Source: Zygaena filipendulae
Lineage: Eukaryota; Arthropoda; Insecta; Lepidoptera; Zygaenidae
Assembly: GCA_907165275.2 (NCBI GenBank)
Contig: OU015654.1
Location: 7,333,501-7,397,500 of the forward strand
Length of the DNA stretch: 64,000 nt
Reading direction: 5' to 3'
This document shows, piece by piece, positions 36,101-42,717 of the stretch. The number at the start of each line of letters is the position of its first letter. Position 1 is the first letter of the stretch. The position numbers were made by a program, and so were the translations under genes. The notes under the pieces were generated by a model. That model was given only the letters and a program-made list of their open reading frames with translations. It did no database searches and had not been told where the DNA came from.

Positions 36101-36442
36101 ATACCTATATTTTTTATCGAAAAGTTACATAATCAATTTTTACCACATTGTTGTGGACATTTTTATTACTTGTTATGTCTCGTTTCATAATTAATTAGGT
36201 ACATATTTAACATATTATTACAAGATGTGATTTTCAGCTTTTTATCTAGGAAAATATGCCGTTAACTATACATATAGGTATATAAGAAGGTAGATCAGCT
36301 ACTCAGGTGTTTAAACTAATTTTCATTTAAAACTCACCTTTTGAACGACGAGAGGTGTGCCGAAATCCTTGCCGCCTTGTAGCCGGAAGCCCAGCGGCTG
36401 TTGATCAGACTTGCTTAGTCGCACAGTTATCAACTGTGCCAT
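9023..36442 (-). CDS. Zasp52: PDZ and LIM domain protein Zasp (Zasp52 orthologue), complete coding span, multi-exon
   Basis: Alp/Enigma-family scaffold of muscle Z-discs and integrin attachment sites; by homology the PDZ domain binds alpha-actinin and the LIM domains bind partner proteins. Fourteen exon positions chain in phase: 36338-36442, 25534-25685, 24534-24708, 23780-23910, 23072-23163, then 22526-22673 or 21980-22328, 21195-21383, 20428-20518, 18806-18980, then 14734-17632 or 13067-14246, 12658-12844, 12452-12572, 12245-12360, 9023-9100. The main form is 4,659 nt: 1,552 residues and a stop. Order: PDZ about residues 3-86, ZM motif about 150-176, LIM1 about 260-315, Pro/Ser-rich spacer 421-1375, LIM2-LIM4 about 1376-1552. 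Using 13067-14246 instead gives about 979 residues. Start ATG 36442-36440 (MAQLITVRL) matches the fly start. All introns are GT-AG. Confidence 0.93.
9770..10197. repeat. Long near-palindrome (foldback element), about 205-bp arms
   Basis: The left arm from 'aagtatacaggccgtcccac' (about 9772) matches the reverse complement of the right arm ending 'gtgggacgccttgtatac' through about 205 nt, with roughly one difference in ten. The centre is near 9984. Each arm carries a tRNA T-arm-like word; on the plus strand the right arm reads gggttcgattcccggttcaa followed by cca. Read the other way this resembles the primer-binding site of an LTR retrotransposon. No coding content. Confidence 0.9.
10531..10949. 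mobile_element. TIR element A, copy 1 (about 420 bp)
   Basis: Ends are inverted: left gtggtaaaattagctgcaaa, right reverse complement gtggtaaaattaactgcaaa, with similarity for about 45 bp. A second copy in opposite orientation lies at 57451-58182. There is no open frame of interest, so it is a MITE-like non-autonomous element. Confidence 0.85.
10963..11373. mobile_element. TA-flanked TIR element B, copy 1 (Tc1/mariner-like MITE)
   Basis: Inverted ends 'caggttgtcccgtaaatcga' and 'tcgatttacgggacacctg' (reverse complement), continuing through 'cgtcaagccagaacc', with TA on each side. It pairs with 50757-51093. The interior has paired words such as 'taagtcata' and 'tatgactta', so most of it can fold. 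The superfamily is guessed from the TA flanks. Confidence 0.8.
11405..11600 (-). mobile_element. Lep1-like Helitron fragment next to TIR element B
   Basis: Reads 'ggaataaaaagtaccctatc', 'ctataagtgaaagaattttc' and 'atcggttcagtaaatccaga', the standard inner words of the family, without the hairpin terminus. The same Helitron piece abuts TIR element B at 50553-50750 in the opposite orientation. Confidence 0.8.
12245..12360 (-). CDS. Zasp52: Zasp exon 13: first half of LIM4
   Basis: After the split Asp codon it reads WNELFTTKCFACGFPVEAGD and then RWVEALNNNYHSQCFNCT. The CxxC and HxxC ligands of LIM4's first finger are intact. Acceptor 'atgttccag', donor gtgcgtatg. It leaves phase 0, as the LIM4 end requires. 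Confidence 0.93.
12452..12572 (-). CDS. Zasp52: Zasp exon 12: body of LIM3
   Basis: Reads DCLNAIGKHFHPECFNCVYC, then GKLFGNNPFFLEDGLPYCET. It supplies the HxxC and the second knuckle of LIM3, whose first CxxC (CDKC) ends the preceding exon. Enters phase 0, leaves phase 1. Donor 'gtaatt'. Confidence 0.93.
12658..12844 (-). CDS. Zasp52: Zasp exon 11: rest of LIM2 and first knuckle of LIM3
   Basis: Reads GPFITALGRIWCPEHFICVN, ATCRRPLQDIGFVEENGQLY, then CEFCFEQYIAPPCDKCHAKI and KG. It is very close to the fly protein as I recall it. It enters phase 2, so it can follow either 14734-17632 or 13067-14246, both of which leave AG. Acceptor 'tatgtatcag', donor gtaagta. Confidence 0.95.
13067..14246 (-). 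CDS. Zasp52: Zasp exon 10b: alternative spacer and first knuckle of LIM2
   Basis: 392 codons. Enters phase 1 after 'tttctttaacag' (A plus CT makes Thr: TNEMTTYSSPHKAEYKSP), followed by AEERLIRKMAKMALNGYE, a long Asn/Ser/Thr/Lys-rich low-complexity stretch with PPPVPPPVPTYN, and at the end VVCHKCDKALTR. The last segment supplies the CxxC of a LIM2 first knuckle and leaves AG at the donor gtaaccc. Entry and exit phases equal those of 14734-17632, so the two are interchangeable but cannot be joined in frame with each other. The YSSPHK segment sits apart from the ZM motif, and its function is unknown to me. Confidence 0.85.
14247..14733 (-). other. Spacer between the two alternative LIM2 first-half exons
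   Basis: 487 bp without a recognised exon or repeat. AT-rich. No third CxxC-plus-donor segment was found here. Confidence 0.5.
14734..17632 (-). CDS. Zasp52: Zasp exon 10a: large Pro/Ser/Thr-rich spacer exon and first knuckle of LIM2
   Basis: 965 codons in a single exon. Enters phase 1 after 'tactaacag' (A plus CC makes Thr: TQNVKSIVWPPSNRPEDESS). The middle is disordered, with repeated proline motifs: KPYIPP twice, APERPFTP and APERPYSP, then several R/QRPxTP words. It ends AAARGKTFGVSSAPKRGRGI, LNKAALPGSRVPLCASCNGN and IR. The CASC pair is the first knuckle of LIM2 and runs into GPFITALGR in the next exon, as in fly Zasp52. Leaves AG at donor gtgaatgg. In muscle isoforms such a spacer sets the distance between the PDZ/LIM1 part and the LIM tail. 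Short plus-strand frames inside it are shadows. Confidence 0.93.
17633..18805 (-). other. Intron 9 of Zasp
   Basis: Contains a dispersed repeat from about 18170 to 18490 beginning 'taggttttgcacgcgacttc', with 'aaaatgatggacttccatac' and 'ccaaatttcagcgaaatccg', a type common in moth genomes. A related start is near 26288. No exon seen. Confidence 0.5.
18806..18980 (-). CDS. Zasp52: Zasp exon 9: linker with Pro-Ala repeat
   Basis: 58 codons: PSSNLSGPKPFGSSLGSAYS, PSLSPRSAPMSPARPVTAPA, then PAPAPAPAPL and LAPTSYAP. Enters phase 0 after 'atatttgcag', leaves phase 1 at gtaagc. The alternating Pro-Ala run is encoded by a GC-rich microsatellite (plus strand about 18838-18873) whose length probably varies between individuals. 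Confidence 0.85.
19199..19316. mobile_element. TIR element D, half copy
   Basis: Matches one end of the elements at 40770-41030 and 61736-61995: 'ctgacgtcacgcgacatttc', 'aaatgaaaaaaatacgtgtt', ending 'acaagacggact'. The other terminus is absent. Confidence 0.6.
19508..19742. mobile_element. TIR element C, copy 1, with AAGT target duplication
   Basis: Ends ggacatagataagcaatag and, inverted, ggacgcagataagcaataac. AAGT is present on both sides. 235 bp, non-coding. The opposite-orientation copy at 30177-30411 is flanked by ATAT on both sides, which supports a 4-bp target duplication. Confidence 0.88.
20428..20518 (-). CDS. Zasp52: Zasp exon 8: short linker
   Basis: 30 codons after a split Pro: GGRIPTNTYSTPLPPIATNN, YTNGSSSLFS. 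Enters phase 2 after 'cgtttcttctag', leaves phase 0 at gtaagt. No domain. It is placed by phase and by the Ser/Pro/Asn composition typical of the region between LIM1 and the spacer. Confidence 0.8.
20710..20900 (-). mobile_element. Diverged Lep1-like Helitron fragment
   Basis: Starts 'actagcagtccctcgcggtt' (reverse complement of a CTAGT end with hairpin words), then aattcccgcggggattcacg. The remainder differs from the usual family, so this is an older copy or a subfamily. Confidence 0.6.
20977..21169. mobile_element. 193-bp TIR element with TTA target duplications (PIF/Harbinger-like MITE)
   Basis: Ends ggccacactac and, inverted, gtagtgtggcc, with TTA directly outside both (20974-20976 and 21170-21172). 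The 3-bp TWA-type duplication is characteristic of PIF/Harbinger. It sits 23 bases beyond the donor of the LIM1 exon at 21195. Confidence 0.82.
21195..21383 (-). CDS. Zasp52: Zasp exon 7: main body of LIM1
   Basis: Reads GVFVRIKDKNLHVECFKCST, CGSSLKNQGYYNINGKLYCD and IHAKLVARQNPPAPNLEPVT. It carries HxxC, CxxC and CxxH of LIM1 and is almost identical to the fly sequence as I recall it. It enters phase 2, so it accepts either upstream LIM1 first-half exon (22526-22673 or 21980-22328, both ending AC). Donor gtaagtac. Confidence 0.95.
21980..22328 (-). CDS. Zasp52: Zasp exon 6b: alternative linker and first knuckle of LIM1
   Basis: 116 codons. Enters phase 1 after 'gggatcggcag' (G plus AG makes Glu: EPSHFYSRASVARAGTPCSL). 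It continues with an RS-like stretch (HRTHRSRSRTP) and an Ala/Pro-rich region (QTPAPAPEPQQLAPEPPHRP), and ends PYCTDCNRYIT. The CTDC supplies a LIM1 first knuckle. Leaves AC at gtaagat, the same phases as exon 6a. GC-rich compared with its surroundings. Including 6a and 6b together would break the frame. Confidence 0.85.
22526..22673 (-). CDS. Zasp52: Zasp exon 6a: linker and first knuckle of LIM1
   Basis: Reads EVASPGAAPPVSGLRHVQAP, VTRPDAPVNNTGGLPPGQNI and CEECERLIT. The CEEC and the GGLPPGQNIC lead-in match fly Zasp52 as I recall it. Enters phase 1, leaves AC at gtaagt. The acceptor area reads tag-tag-aag in succession, so starts at 22673, 22670 and 22667 all keep frame. Confidence 0.9.
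23072..23163 (-). CDS. Zasp52: Zasp exon 5
   Basis: 30 codons after a split Gly: VNFKKNEKTYDAEKSAVFKV, LQEEQNDPEP. It follows the ZM-motif exon exactly as in fly Zasp52 (GGVLGVNFKKNEK). Enters phase 2, leaves phase 1. Donor 'gtaaaa'. Confidence 0.93.
23331..23735 (+). repeat. Dispersed element E, copy 1 (about 400 bp)
   Basis: Begins 'gttatcctaggggtgaaagt', passes through 'gcgccaaaccccgtctcggg', 'tttttcattacgaatgcaag'-type words, 'ttttacatcgcgctggctgt' and 'cagttgtcagttgaaagcga', and ends 'tttccgagtatgagtaatga'. Further copies lie at 54189-54783 (same strand) and 38021-38540 (opposite). No protein is encoded. Confidence 0.8.
23780..23910 (-). CDS. Zasp52: Zasp exon 4: ZM motif
   Basis: Reads MNGNDSVKSVVNKQYNTPVN, MYSDKTIAETLSAQTEVLAG, GVL. 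VVNKQYNTPVxMYSD is the Zasp-like (ZM) motif that in this family helps bind the alpha-actinin rod. Enters phase 0 after 'aattttccag', leaves GG (phase 2) at gtgagttt. Confidence 0.95.
24534..24708 (-). CDS. Zasp52: Zasp exon 3: linker after PDZ
   Basis: 58 codons: GGGTWRPTVTATGSLPRPGS, RPLLGTPTPVTNTSLKATPQ, PSRAFGSGHNNVAKPFGY. The G-STWRP and NNxAxPF landmarks are shared with fly Zasp52. Enters phase 2 after 'aattgtccag', leaves phase 0 at gtgagt. Confidence 0.93.
25040..25215 (-). mobile_element. Lep1-like Helitron fragment
   Basis: Reads gcaccgcggtttcacccgcg, then words of a subfamily with 'tccttataacatcagctatt' and 'attggtccagccgtttcaga'. Internal and 5' parts are divergent from the main group. 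Confidence 0.6.
25534..25685 (-). CDS. Zasp52: Zasp exon 2: second half of the PDZ domain
   Basis: Reads VNGGSAAERAGLQAGDALIR, VNNTDVYALRHQEAQDAIRA and AGGSLELTVQ plus split Arg. This is the alpha-2 to beta-6 part of an Enigma-type PDZ (AGLQxGD, HxxAQDxI). Enters phase 0 after 'ggtgttccag', leaves CG (phase 2) at gtaccg. Confidence 0.95.
26080..26275 (-). mobile_element. Lep1-like Helitron fragment
   Basis: Reads 'aatcgcggtttcacctgcgg', 'ttcggagttcccacgggaat', 'agaagtaccctatgacactc', 'acaacttcacaaactcacaa'. It lacks the CTAGT end. Confidence 0.7.
28290..28912 (+). pseudogene. Broken Jockey-like non-LTR reverse transcriptase
   Basis: The peptide pieces in order are YTDFSEAFDRVPYSLLVAKL, AYGFTGNILRWIESYL, then in the next frame SGVPQGSG, then FADDLKIS (the catalytic YxDD-type motif, near 28576), then IRDLGVILDNKLF near 28790-28830. 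The order matches RT palm motifs of Jockey-type LINEs. At least two frameshifts and lost bases separate the blocks, so it is inactive. The 3' side ends near a poly(A)-like 'aataaataaaataa' stretch at about 29027. Confidence 0.85.
30177..30411. mobile_element. TIR element C, copy 2, with ATAT target duplication
   Basis: Reverse complement of 19508-19742 through almost its full length, with the same ggac(a/g)(t/c)agataagcaata ends and ATAT on both sides. Confidence 0.88.
31047..31710 (+). repeat. Interspersed repeat of the 'aaccgacttccaaaaaggaggagg' family, internally tandem
   Basis: Starts 'ttaaccgacttccaaaaagg' and 'ttcaccgattactcaaagac'. The block containing 'gtttgaaagggtttactccc', 'aaattataggcacccctata' and 'gaactgatgatgaagaccac' recurs at about 31420-31690, so this copy holds at least one and a half units. 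Confidence 0.75.
31901..32326. repeat. Near-perfect foldback element, about 170-bp arms
   Basis: Left arm 31901-32070 and right arm 32155-32326 are reverse complements with only about one indel and a few changes (for example left tttgtgctaccactaatcgg, right ccgattagtggtagcacaaa). The loop is about 85 bp with 'ccaccagctcttcgtgagca'. Such low arm divergence points to a young insertion. A damaged copy lies at 4945-5390. No open frame. Confidence 0.92.
32868..32930. repeat. Fragment of the 'ggccaagtgcgagtcgg' interspersed repeat
   Basis: Reads 'tttgtgcgcgagtccgattc' and 'gcacttggccggattttcct', a widespread insect repeat type. A longer copy in the opposite orientation is at 36599-36760. Confidence 0.65.
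34775..36095. mobile_element. Cluster of Lep1-like Helitron 3' ends and partial copies
   Basis: Five pieces: 34785-34862 (plus, ends gcacagctagt), 34930-35052 (plus, ends gcacagctagt), 35064-35285 (minus, from actagttgtgcc to 'tttataatatttgtaagga'), about 35735-35898 (plus, ends cacagctagt), and about 35905-36085 (plus). The hairpin words CCGCGGGTGAAACCGCGG are visible at several ends. The cluster sits just upstream (lower coordinates) of the first coding exon. Confidence 0.8.
36338..36442 (-). CDS. Zasp52: Zasp exon 1 (first coding exon): start codon and first half of the PDZ domain
   Basis: 35 codons: MAQLITVRLSKSDQQPLGFR, LQGGKDFGTPLVVQK. It contains the GF-type carboxylate-binding loop (PLGF) and GGxDF, as in Alp/Enigma PDZ domains. 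The ATG directly follows a possible acceptor 'cattgttggtag', suggesting that the 5'UTR lies in a separate upstream exon. Donor gtgagtt, phase 0. Confidence 0.95.
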
Positions 36443-36598
36443 CTACCAACAATGAAACGTTTTAGGTTAGCTTGACTTAGATTATGTTAGCTACATATTT
36501 CAAAATCTATACATAGTAGATAGGTATAATAAAATTAAACTTGACATCTCACATCAGTAGTGTACTGACATAGGTAGGTACATGGAGAATATTAAAAT

Positions 36599-36760
36599 AA
36601 TATAAAAACCGGCCAAGTGCGAGTCGGACTCGCACATGAAGTGTTCCGTACCATTATCTAGAAAAGCTGTAAAATCATGTCAATCAAAAAATCATGTCTG
36701 TTGTATTCCCATACAACATAGCCCCTAGCCCTATTTTTAAAGTGAATATACATATTAGTC
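36599..36760 (+). repeat. 'accggccaagtgcgagtcgg' interspersed repeat
   Basis: Starts accggccaagtgcgagtcgg and continues 'actcgcacatgaagtgttcc' and 'taccattatctagaaaagct'. This start is familiar from many insect genomes. No ORF. Confidence 0.7.
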
Positions 36761-36862
36761 CGGGAGCCCCCGTAGGTACTTGTTTTCTCAGTGACCAATA
36801 ACAGGCTGCAACTTCGTAAATAGATTTAGTTCGACAAGACGCAAAAGCTTTTCCCCTGAGAA

Positions 36863-37241
36863 AATTCTCGAAACGGGTAGCTAATGAAGTGAGCAGGTGA
36901 CAAACATTTCGATTTGGTGGGGTGTCGAAATTGAATGAGTAACAGTAAAATTTATCAGTGAAATGTTAAGATAATTGGATGATAAACCCGGAAAAATAAT
37001 TGTACTCCAAAATGGTTGGTTTGACTGGAGAGTCCTCCATTCCGAATATGTACAAATTACGAGGTCATAAAAATTGATTAATAACCGGCTGAATTTTTGT
37101 ATGCAGCTTAGTAAATATTTGTATCAGTTTAGTAAATGAAATGGCCACACAGTCCTACAAATTTAGTGGTGCGTTTTCCCAGTCCTACGCTTCGAAGTTT
37201 TCGATTCCATGGAACATTTTCAGCTACCCGTTTCGAGAATT
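36863..37241. mobile_element. 379-bp element with exact 20-bp terminal inverted repeats
   Basis: aattctcgaaacgggtagct at the left end and its exact reverse complement agctacccgtttcgagaatt at 37222-37241. No clear target duplication, so these may be inner rather than outer ends. Non-coding. Confidence 0.65.
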
Positions 37242-38020
37242 AACAACATACATCTAACATTTCGTAGATATTGTAAGACAAGTACCTACGGCTTATTATA
37301 AGCGAATGTTATTTTTTCCTTAAAAACTTCAAAAAATAAAAGAATAATGCCAAATTGCGATTCGGTAATCGCTATAATAATTGCTATGAATAAAAAAGTG
37401 TTTTCTTATGTCCCAAGAACGAAAGTGAAACGTGAACTTCATTCAATACATGCGTGATTAAGTATTTCGCCAAACATTAGATAGACTTGGCATTTGATCG
37501 ACCCAATTGAAGATTTATTTTCTCTCGCCGCCGCCAACAGCCTCAGCTTCAGACGAGGCTTGCGGCTGCGCCCGCACGTCATAGAATAGACTGATAAAGT
37601 ATTCATTGGACATCGTGCGATCTATTTTATCTAATATCAACATCTAATCCGAACTAAAAGACATTAGTGAAAGGAGGTTGCGAGAAAGACTTTCGTTTGT
37701 TTTTATAAGAACCATAAGAACAATTTAACTATTCAGTGTAGTGTTTTGGCCTTTGACCGAGGAAAAGAATTTTATTTCAATAAAAAATAATTAAGTTTTA
37801 TACACAATACTTTCCTATGTAGGTAATTGGTATACCTACTTACCTATGTATTTTATGTACTTACCCATGTAGGTTGTGTTTTAGTAGTGAACTTCTACAA
37901 TGTTAGTCAAAAAGGGGTAACCGAGCCGCGAGTTTTTTAGGCTACATTGATTCTAATAATTACGTAAAATCAAGGTGTTAAAAGAAACAATGTAGAATTA
38001 TTTTTTTCACTACCTATCAA

Positions 38021-38540
38021 CTCATACTCGGAAAGTAGGTCTGAAGTTGCCTGAGGAGGGGGTTGAAAGTAATATTTTTCAGCCCTCGGGAGAATTAGTT
38101 TCAACTGCCAGCTGTCAAATTATACATAAAACTAGTTCTATTGTCCATTTGTATTGAACCATGCTCCAACTTTCTATACAGCTACTCAATTACGACGCGA
38201 TGTAAAATTGAAATACCTAACATATAGTTAAGTATTAATTAAAGAATATATTATTTTTTTAAATAACCTTACTATAATTTATTTTCAACTATTTCTTTAA
38301 AATAACATAATGTGTGCAAAATATTTACCATTTTTCAATAATGAAAATGAAAAATAATGGCTGAATAGCTGGCTGACCACAGAAAAAAAAAAACAAAATA
38401 CGCAGTAAAGCGGCAATCATTTTTACTTGTACTTTTTCGTAATGAAAAGCACAGTGTTAAAACACAGGGTTAAAACTTATAAAGCAACTTATTTAGTCTC
38501 GGGACTAAATAAGTTACTTTCACCCCTAGAGTAACAATGT
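38021..38540 (-). repeat. Dispersed element E, copy 2 (reverse orientation)
   Basis: Reads 'ctcatactcggaaagtaggt', 'ctgaagttgcctgaggaggg', 'ctttctatacagctactcaa', 'cgtaatgaaaagcacagtgt' and ends near 'ctaaataagttactttcacc', the reverse order of 23331-23735. Confidence 0.75.
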
Positions 38541-39795
38541 AGGGTCAAGTGGGAAATATCTCTGTTCTTCTCTTATTTGCCAATGGTCTCTCTTGAGGTG
38601 TTTTATAAGAGTCATAAGCCGCCATCATGAACAGGTGTGATCAAACGTGAAGTTGCCGAGTAAACGGAAAAATACTCGAATTTATGTTTTTGTGAAAAAA
38701 TTGTGTCAATTTTGACTAGTAAAGTTTTACTCTTGTTGAAAATCTATTTATTACTGGTGAGTAAATACATGTTCCCCTTATCTTCAATTAATAGGTGTTT
38801 AAAATAGTAAAGAAAGTTTCTTGAATTTTCTCACCCATAACAGTTTAACAAATGTTTGTATTGAATAGTGGGATATGAGGCACAATGTAACGGGGTAAAG
38901 TTTAACATGTTATAGTACAAACATGTTATACAAAGGTTGCTCCCTTTGTTTTTTTTTCTAGGCGTGTTACACACAAAATGGTACGAGATCGGAAAAGATA
39001 GACAGAACTTGGCTTACAAGATGCTAATGATATGAAAGAACTGGAGCTAAGATACTGAAGCATTTCAATCTAGGCTAAGAAAAGATAACATTTTGATAGT
39101 AAATATATATATATATATTTTTTTTTTATTTCAATACTCAAAACATGTTATAACACAAAATTGGGGTTAAAAGTTTATTATTTTTCATATTTTATTTTGT
39201 TTAATGTATGTTTAATTTATTATTATACTGTACCCCTATGGCTGTTAAACTGTACCCCACCCCTGGGGCACACTATAACAAATGTGTGATCTCACAAAAC
39301 AAAAAAAAAGTAATTTCTGAGTATAATTTTGACATTACTTCAAGTGTAATAAGAAGATTAAAGACTGCTGATTTTATAGTAAATATTAAGAAGAGGATAA
39401 AATTAATAGTTTTTTTTTTCTAAAAATAAAAATAACTTTTGTGTAACACTGTCCCCCATTTGACCCTACTGTTGCAATTTACAAAATACGATACACAAAT
39501 TGGGTGTCCCCATATATTTTCCTTCTATTATATAGAAACGTCTATATTTCTTTTTGGTTACAGTTTTATTAGGTATCTACATACGTATGTAAACATAATA
39601 TCTGTAGAGAAGTCGTACACTTGACCGACATGCACTCGCGCAGTGCAAATCGCACTAATCAAAAAGCCTTTGTCGCGGTGAGTTGGTAAATAGTGCGTCT
39701 GACATCTTCATCAATTCAATGACGTGTTCAATATTCACAATAAAATTAAATAACGTCAATATATCTAACGACCAAGTCCGTCAGTAGGTATAGGC

Positions 39796-39851
<56 letters not shown>
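39796..39851 (+). repeat. (AAT)n microsatellite, about 18 units
   Basis: Uninterrupted aat/ata triplets for about 55 bp. Probably polymorphic. Confidence 0.95.
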
Positions 39852-40769
39852 ACCTACCTACTAAGTACATAACCATGAATACACTAAACTTCAATTCAAC
39901 TGGCTAACTATATATTAATAGACTAACTAGTTTTTGTTACAAATGTTACAAGTTGGTTTTTGTGAGTTGTGAATTGTGATCACTACATACTTGTACCTAA
40001 ATCCGACGAAACTTATAAATCATCTTACGAAGCTAAAACAAGAAATTCTTGTTACGAGCTGAATGTTTACCATGTATTAGTGTCTCATCACTATTCACGA
40101 GGTTGTTTGGCCCCTACCTAGTACCTAGCTATAATTGCAAATCTATCTGCATATTCGTGCAATAAAATGTTAATAAAATGTAAAAATTTAAAATGATGAG
40201 CTTTTGTCGTTTCTCATGCTATTGATTTCCTGCTTATTCAAAGCAGTATTATATTATCTGTGTTCAAAGTTAATCGTGTACCTAATAGTGTAATTACAAT
40301 ATCTACAATGTCCTTTAGAATTCTTTGTTTGTTAATGATAGAACAGAGTGCGAAGTTTATACACGGTATTACTTTATTTAAGGTAAGTACCTATTAAATT
40401 GCATACATAGTATAAAAACACCTGCCAGCAGCTAGGGCAGTGGGCACATTAGGTACTTGGTAGGTATCTACAAGTAGTAACATCGGAAAAAAATATTCAG
40501 AGCGCAAATTACGGAATCCGCGGCAAACTCGGTCCCAGGATAGTTGATACTGAACAACTTTCTATGGATGGCCTGCGGCCAATCCTGAAAGCTTGGTAGG
40601 TACCTACCTACATTGTTGTTTCATCTTGTAATTTTGCCAATGATATACGTACCTATTGTAAGTATTAAATTACATAAAATTTCCCTTTCATTTCAAGGTA
40701 TGTCAAAGTATGTGTGTATACCTACGTGTGTGTATTAGTAATAGGCTATTTGACAAATTTTTTTTTTTT

Positions 40770-41030
40770 ACTCCGTCTTATAGATTAATAAAAAATATTG
40801 GACACGTATTTTTTCTTTTTTTACGTAATCAAAAAATAACAGTGATACATCGAGTTGAAATTTCGCGTGACGTCACTAACTAGTGCAGTTTGTATGGCGG
40901 CTTGTAGTGGTAAGTGACGTCACGAGCCCCCACCCTAAACTTTAATGCGCTTTATCTCTGTGTATTTTCATTTATTTGAAAAATAAAAAAATACGTGTCT
41001 AATGATTTTTAATTTTCTAAAAGACGGACT
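40770..41030. mobile_element. TIR element D, copy 1
   Basis: Inverted ends 'actccgtctt' and 'aagacggact', with paired subterminal words 'ttggacacgtattttttc' and 'aaaaaatacgtgtctaatga'. It holds two TGACGTCAC words (about 40869 and 40916). Other copies: 61736-61995 and the half copy 19199-19316. Confidence 0.75.
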
Positions 41031-42495
41031 AATTAAAATTTTGATTTTCAATAGTTGTCAACATCCCTATTGTGTGTGTTTGTCGATCCACTGAAATGTA
41101 TACCTAGTGTATACTGTATAAATATATTAATAGCGGTGGCTATCTACTCTGTCTGGCAATGTTTTACGCTATTTAGGTGTTTTAGCTCCAGGAAGAAAGT
41201 AACTTTTCAAACAACTTCTATTTTTAACAAGCTTTGATGAAACACTAAATTGTAAATATTTTTTGCTGCTCTCCATGCATTTAGCTAAATATATTTCACG
41301 AATTTCAATATTTTCATACTAGTAGGTGCAACCAGTCTTTATGAAGTCTTTATTTAAGTAATGTCAAATATTAAAAAGTATTTGCGTTCGTCTTTCGAAA
41401 GTATGTTCGCCTGTTGGCGGGTCAACGCTGACATCCGCTACTTCGTCTTACATAACAAAATTGAGGATTGAATCAAATAGTTTTCCGTCATCAATGTGTT
41501 GTTCTGAGAAGCGTAAATCAATATACATGCATACCTACTTAGGTTTTTTTATTATTTTGTTGCTCATGCGATGCGCTGTAACTTTGTAATCGATGACGTC
41601 ATATACACACATGAGTAATCAAAAGTGACCGCGATGTTGCCGCGACAATTTGCAGTCCTCATCGTATATAAGTAGGTATCTATATACAACCCGAATATCA
41701 TCTTTTAATTTATGTAAAGTACATTGAGTAAATGGAATAAACAGATGGAAATTAACTTGCTGTTCTGTGGTTTCTCTCCGCTTGCTCTATATACACCCTA
41801 AGAATGCACCTTCACAGTCAATTGGAAGGACCAAGAAATGTGTCACATCTCCTGGAAGGATCGCCCACATGGATTTAAATATACAAATATCAAATCTGTT
41901 GGTAATGATGTGGTTCAAGTAATAAAATAGGTACCTCGTATTAAGGTGGGTGACTAGGTGGTATCTTGATAAAGATAGACATAGAGCGTGCGTCTGACTG
42001 CAGCACTTCTAGGCCATCTAGGTAAAGATCAGCAGTAGGTAGGTATACTCAAACTGCTCAAGAAGACAGTTATCATTCAGTCCTTTCGTCACTCAGTTCA
42101 ACAGTTCAGCAGAGAGTTTCATCTACTGCGAAGGTGTTCAAGGCAAATCTTGAAACAGAGGCGTCTTTATCTATATGGTGCGGGGTTAAAGATACAGGGT
42201 GTGCGTTGCACACAGGCGCGACGCAGCGGCCCTAGGGGGCGCCGAACGCCGCCCGCTACGGAGCCGCAATAGGCGTGCGCGTTGGCCGGCCGCGGCACTT
42301 TCAATGACCAACGTAAAAAGAGCTCCACTTTGCATAGATTTTATATAGCATCTGGAGCACTCCTTATATTTACTTACTAAACGCTAGGGTAACATTAATT
42401 GCACACGGACGCTACATGGGCTAGAGACGCCTCTGACTTGATAATAACTGTTTCAGATTGGACAGCCTTGGGTTTTACCGATTAGTGGTGAAGAA

Positions 42496-42717
42496 CGACT
42501 CATCATTATTATCATATTAGCCGACAGACGTCCACTGCTGTACGTAGGCCTCCCCTAAGGTCCTGCGTCTCCCGCACCCAAGAATCATTGGCACAAAATG
42601 TGAAAAAAATCTAAAAACCAGTTCTTTGATCTCATGCTCACCACCCACGCATGACGCAATTGCTATGTGAATGGACTCGATCATTGTCATAAAACTGAGC
42701 CCGTATTTTTTTAACAA
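42496..42717 (-). pseudogene. 3' tip of an RTE-like LINE (tail of its polyprotein)
   Basis: On the minus strand a frame ends RRRTLGEAYVQQWTSVG and a stop, the typical end of insect RTE-like ORF2 proteins (compare AYIQQWMDTG at 50220), followed by 'tatgataataatgatga', a 3' microsatellite tail. The part upstream of the motif is not recognisable. Confidence 0.6.

Larger units (their letters stand above)
25686..36337 (-). other. Large intron 1 of the Zasp coding region (about 10.7 kb)
   Basis: It splits the PDZ domain. It is largely transposon-derived: Helitron fragments (26080-26275, 34775-36095), a broken Jockey-type reverse transcriptase (28290-28912), TIR element C copy 2 (30177-30411), an 'accgacttcc' family repeat (31047-31710), a perfect foldback (31901-32326), and a 'ggccaagtgcgaatcgg' family fragment near 32870-32930. 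No further Zasp exon was recognised. Confidence 0.6.
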
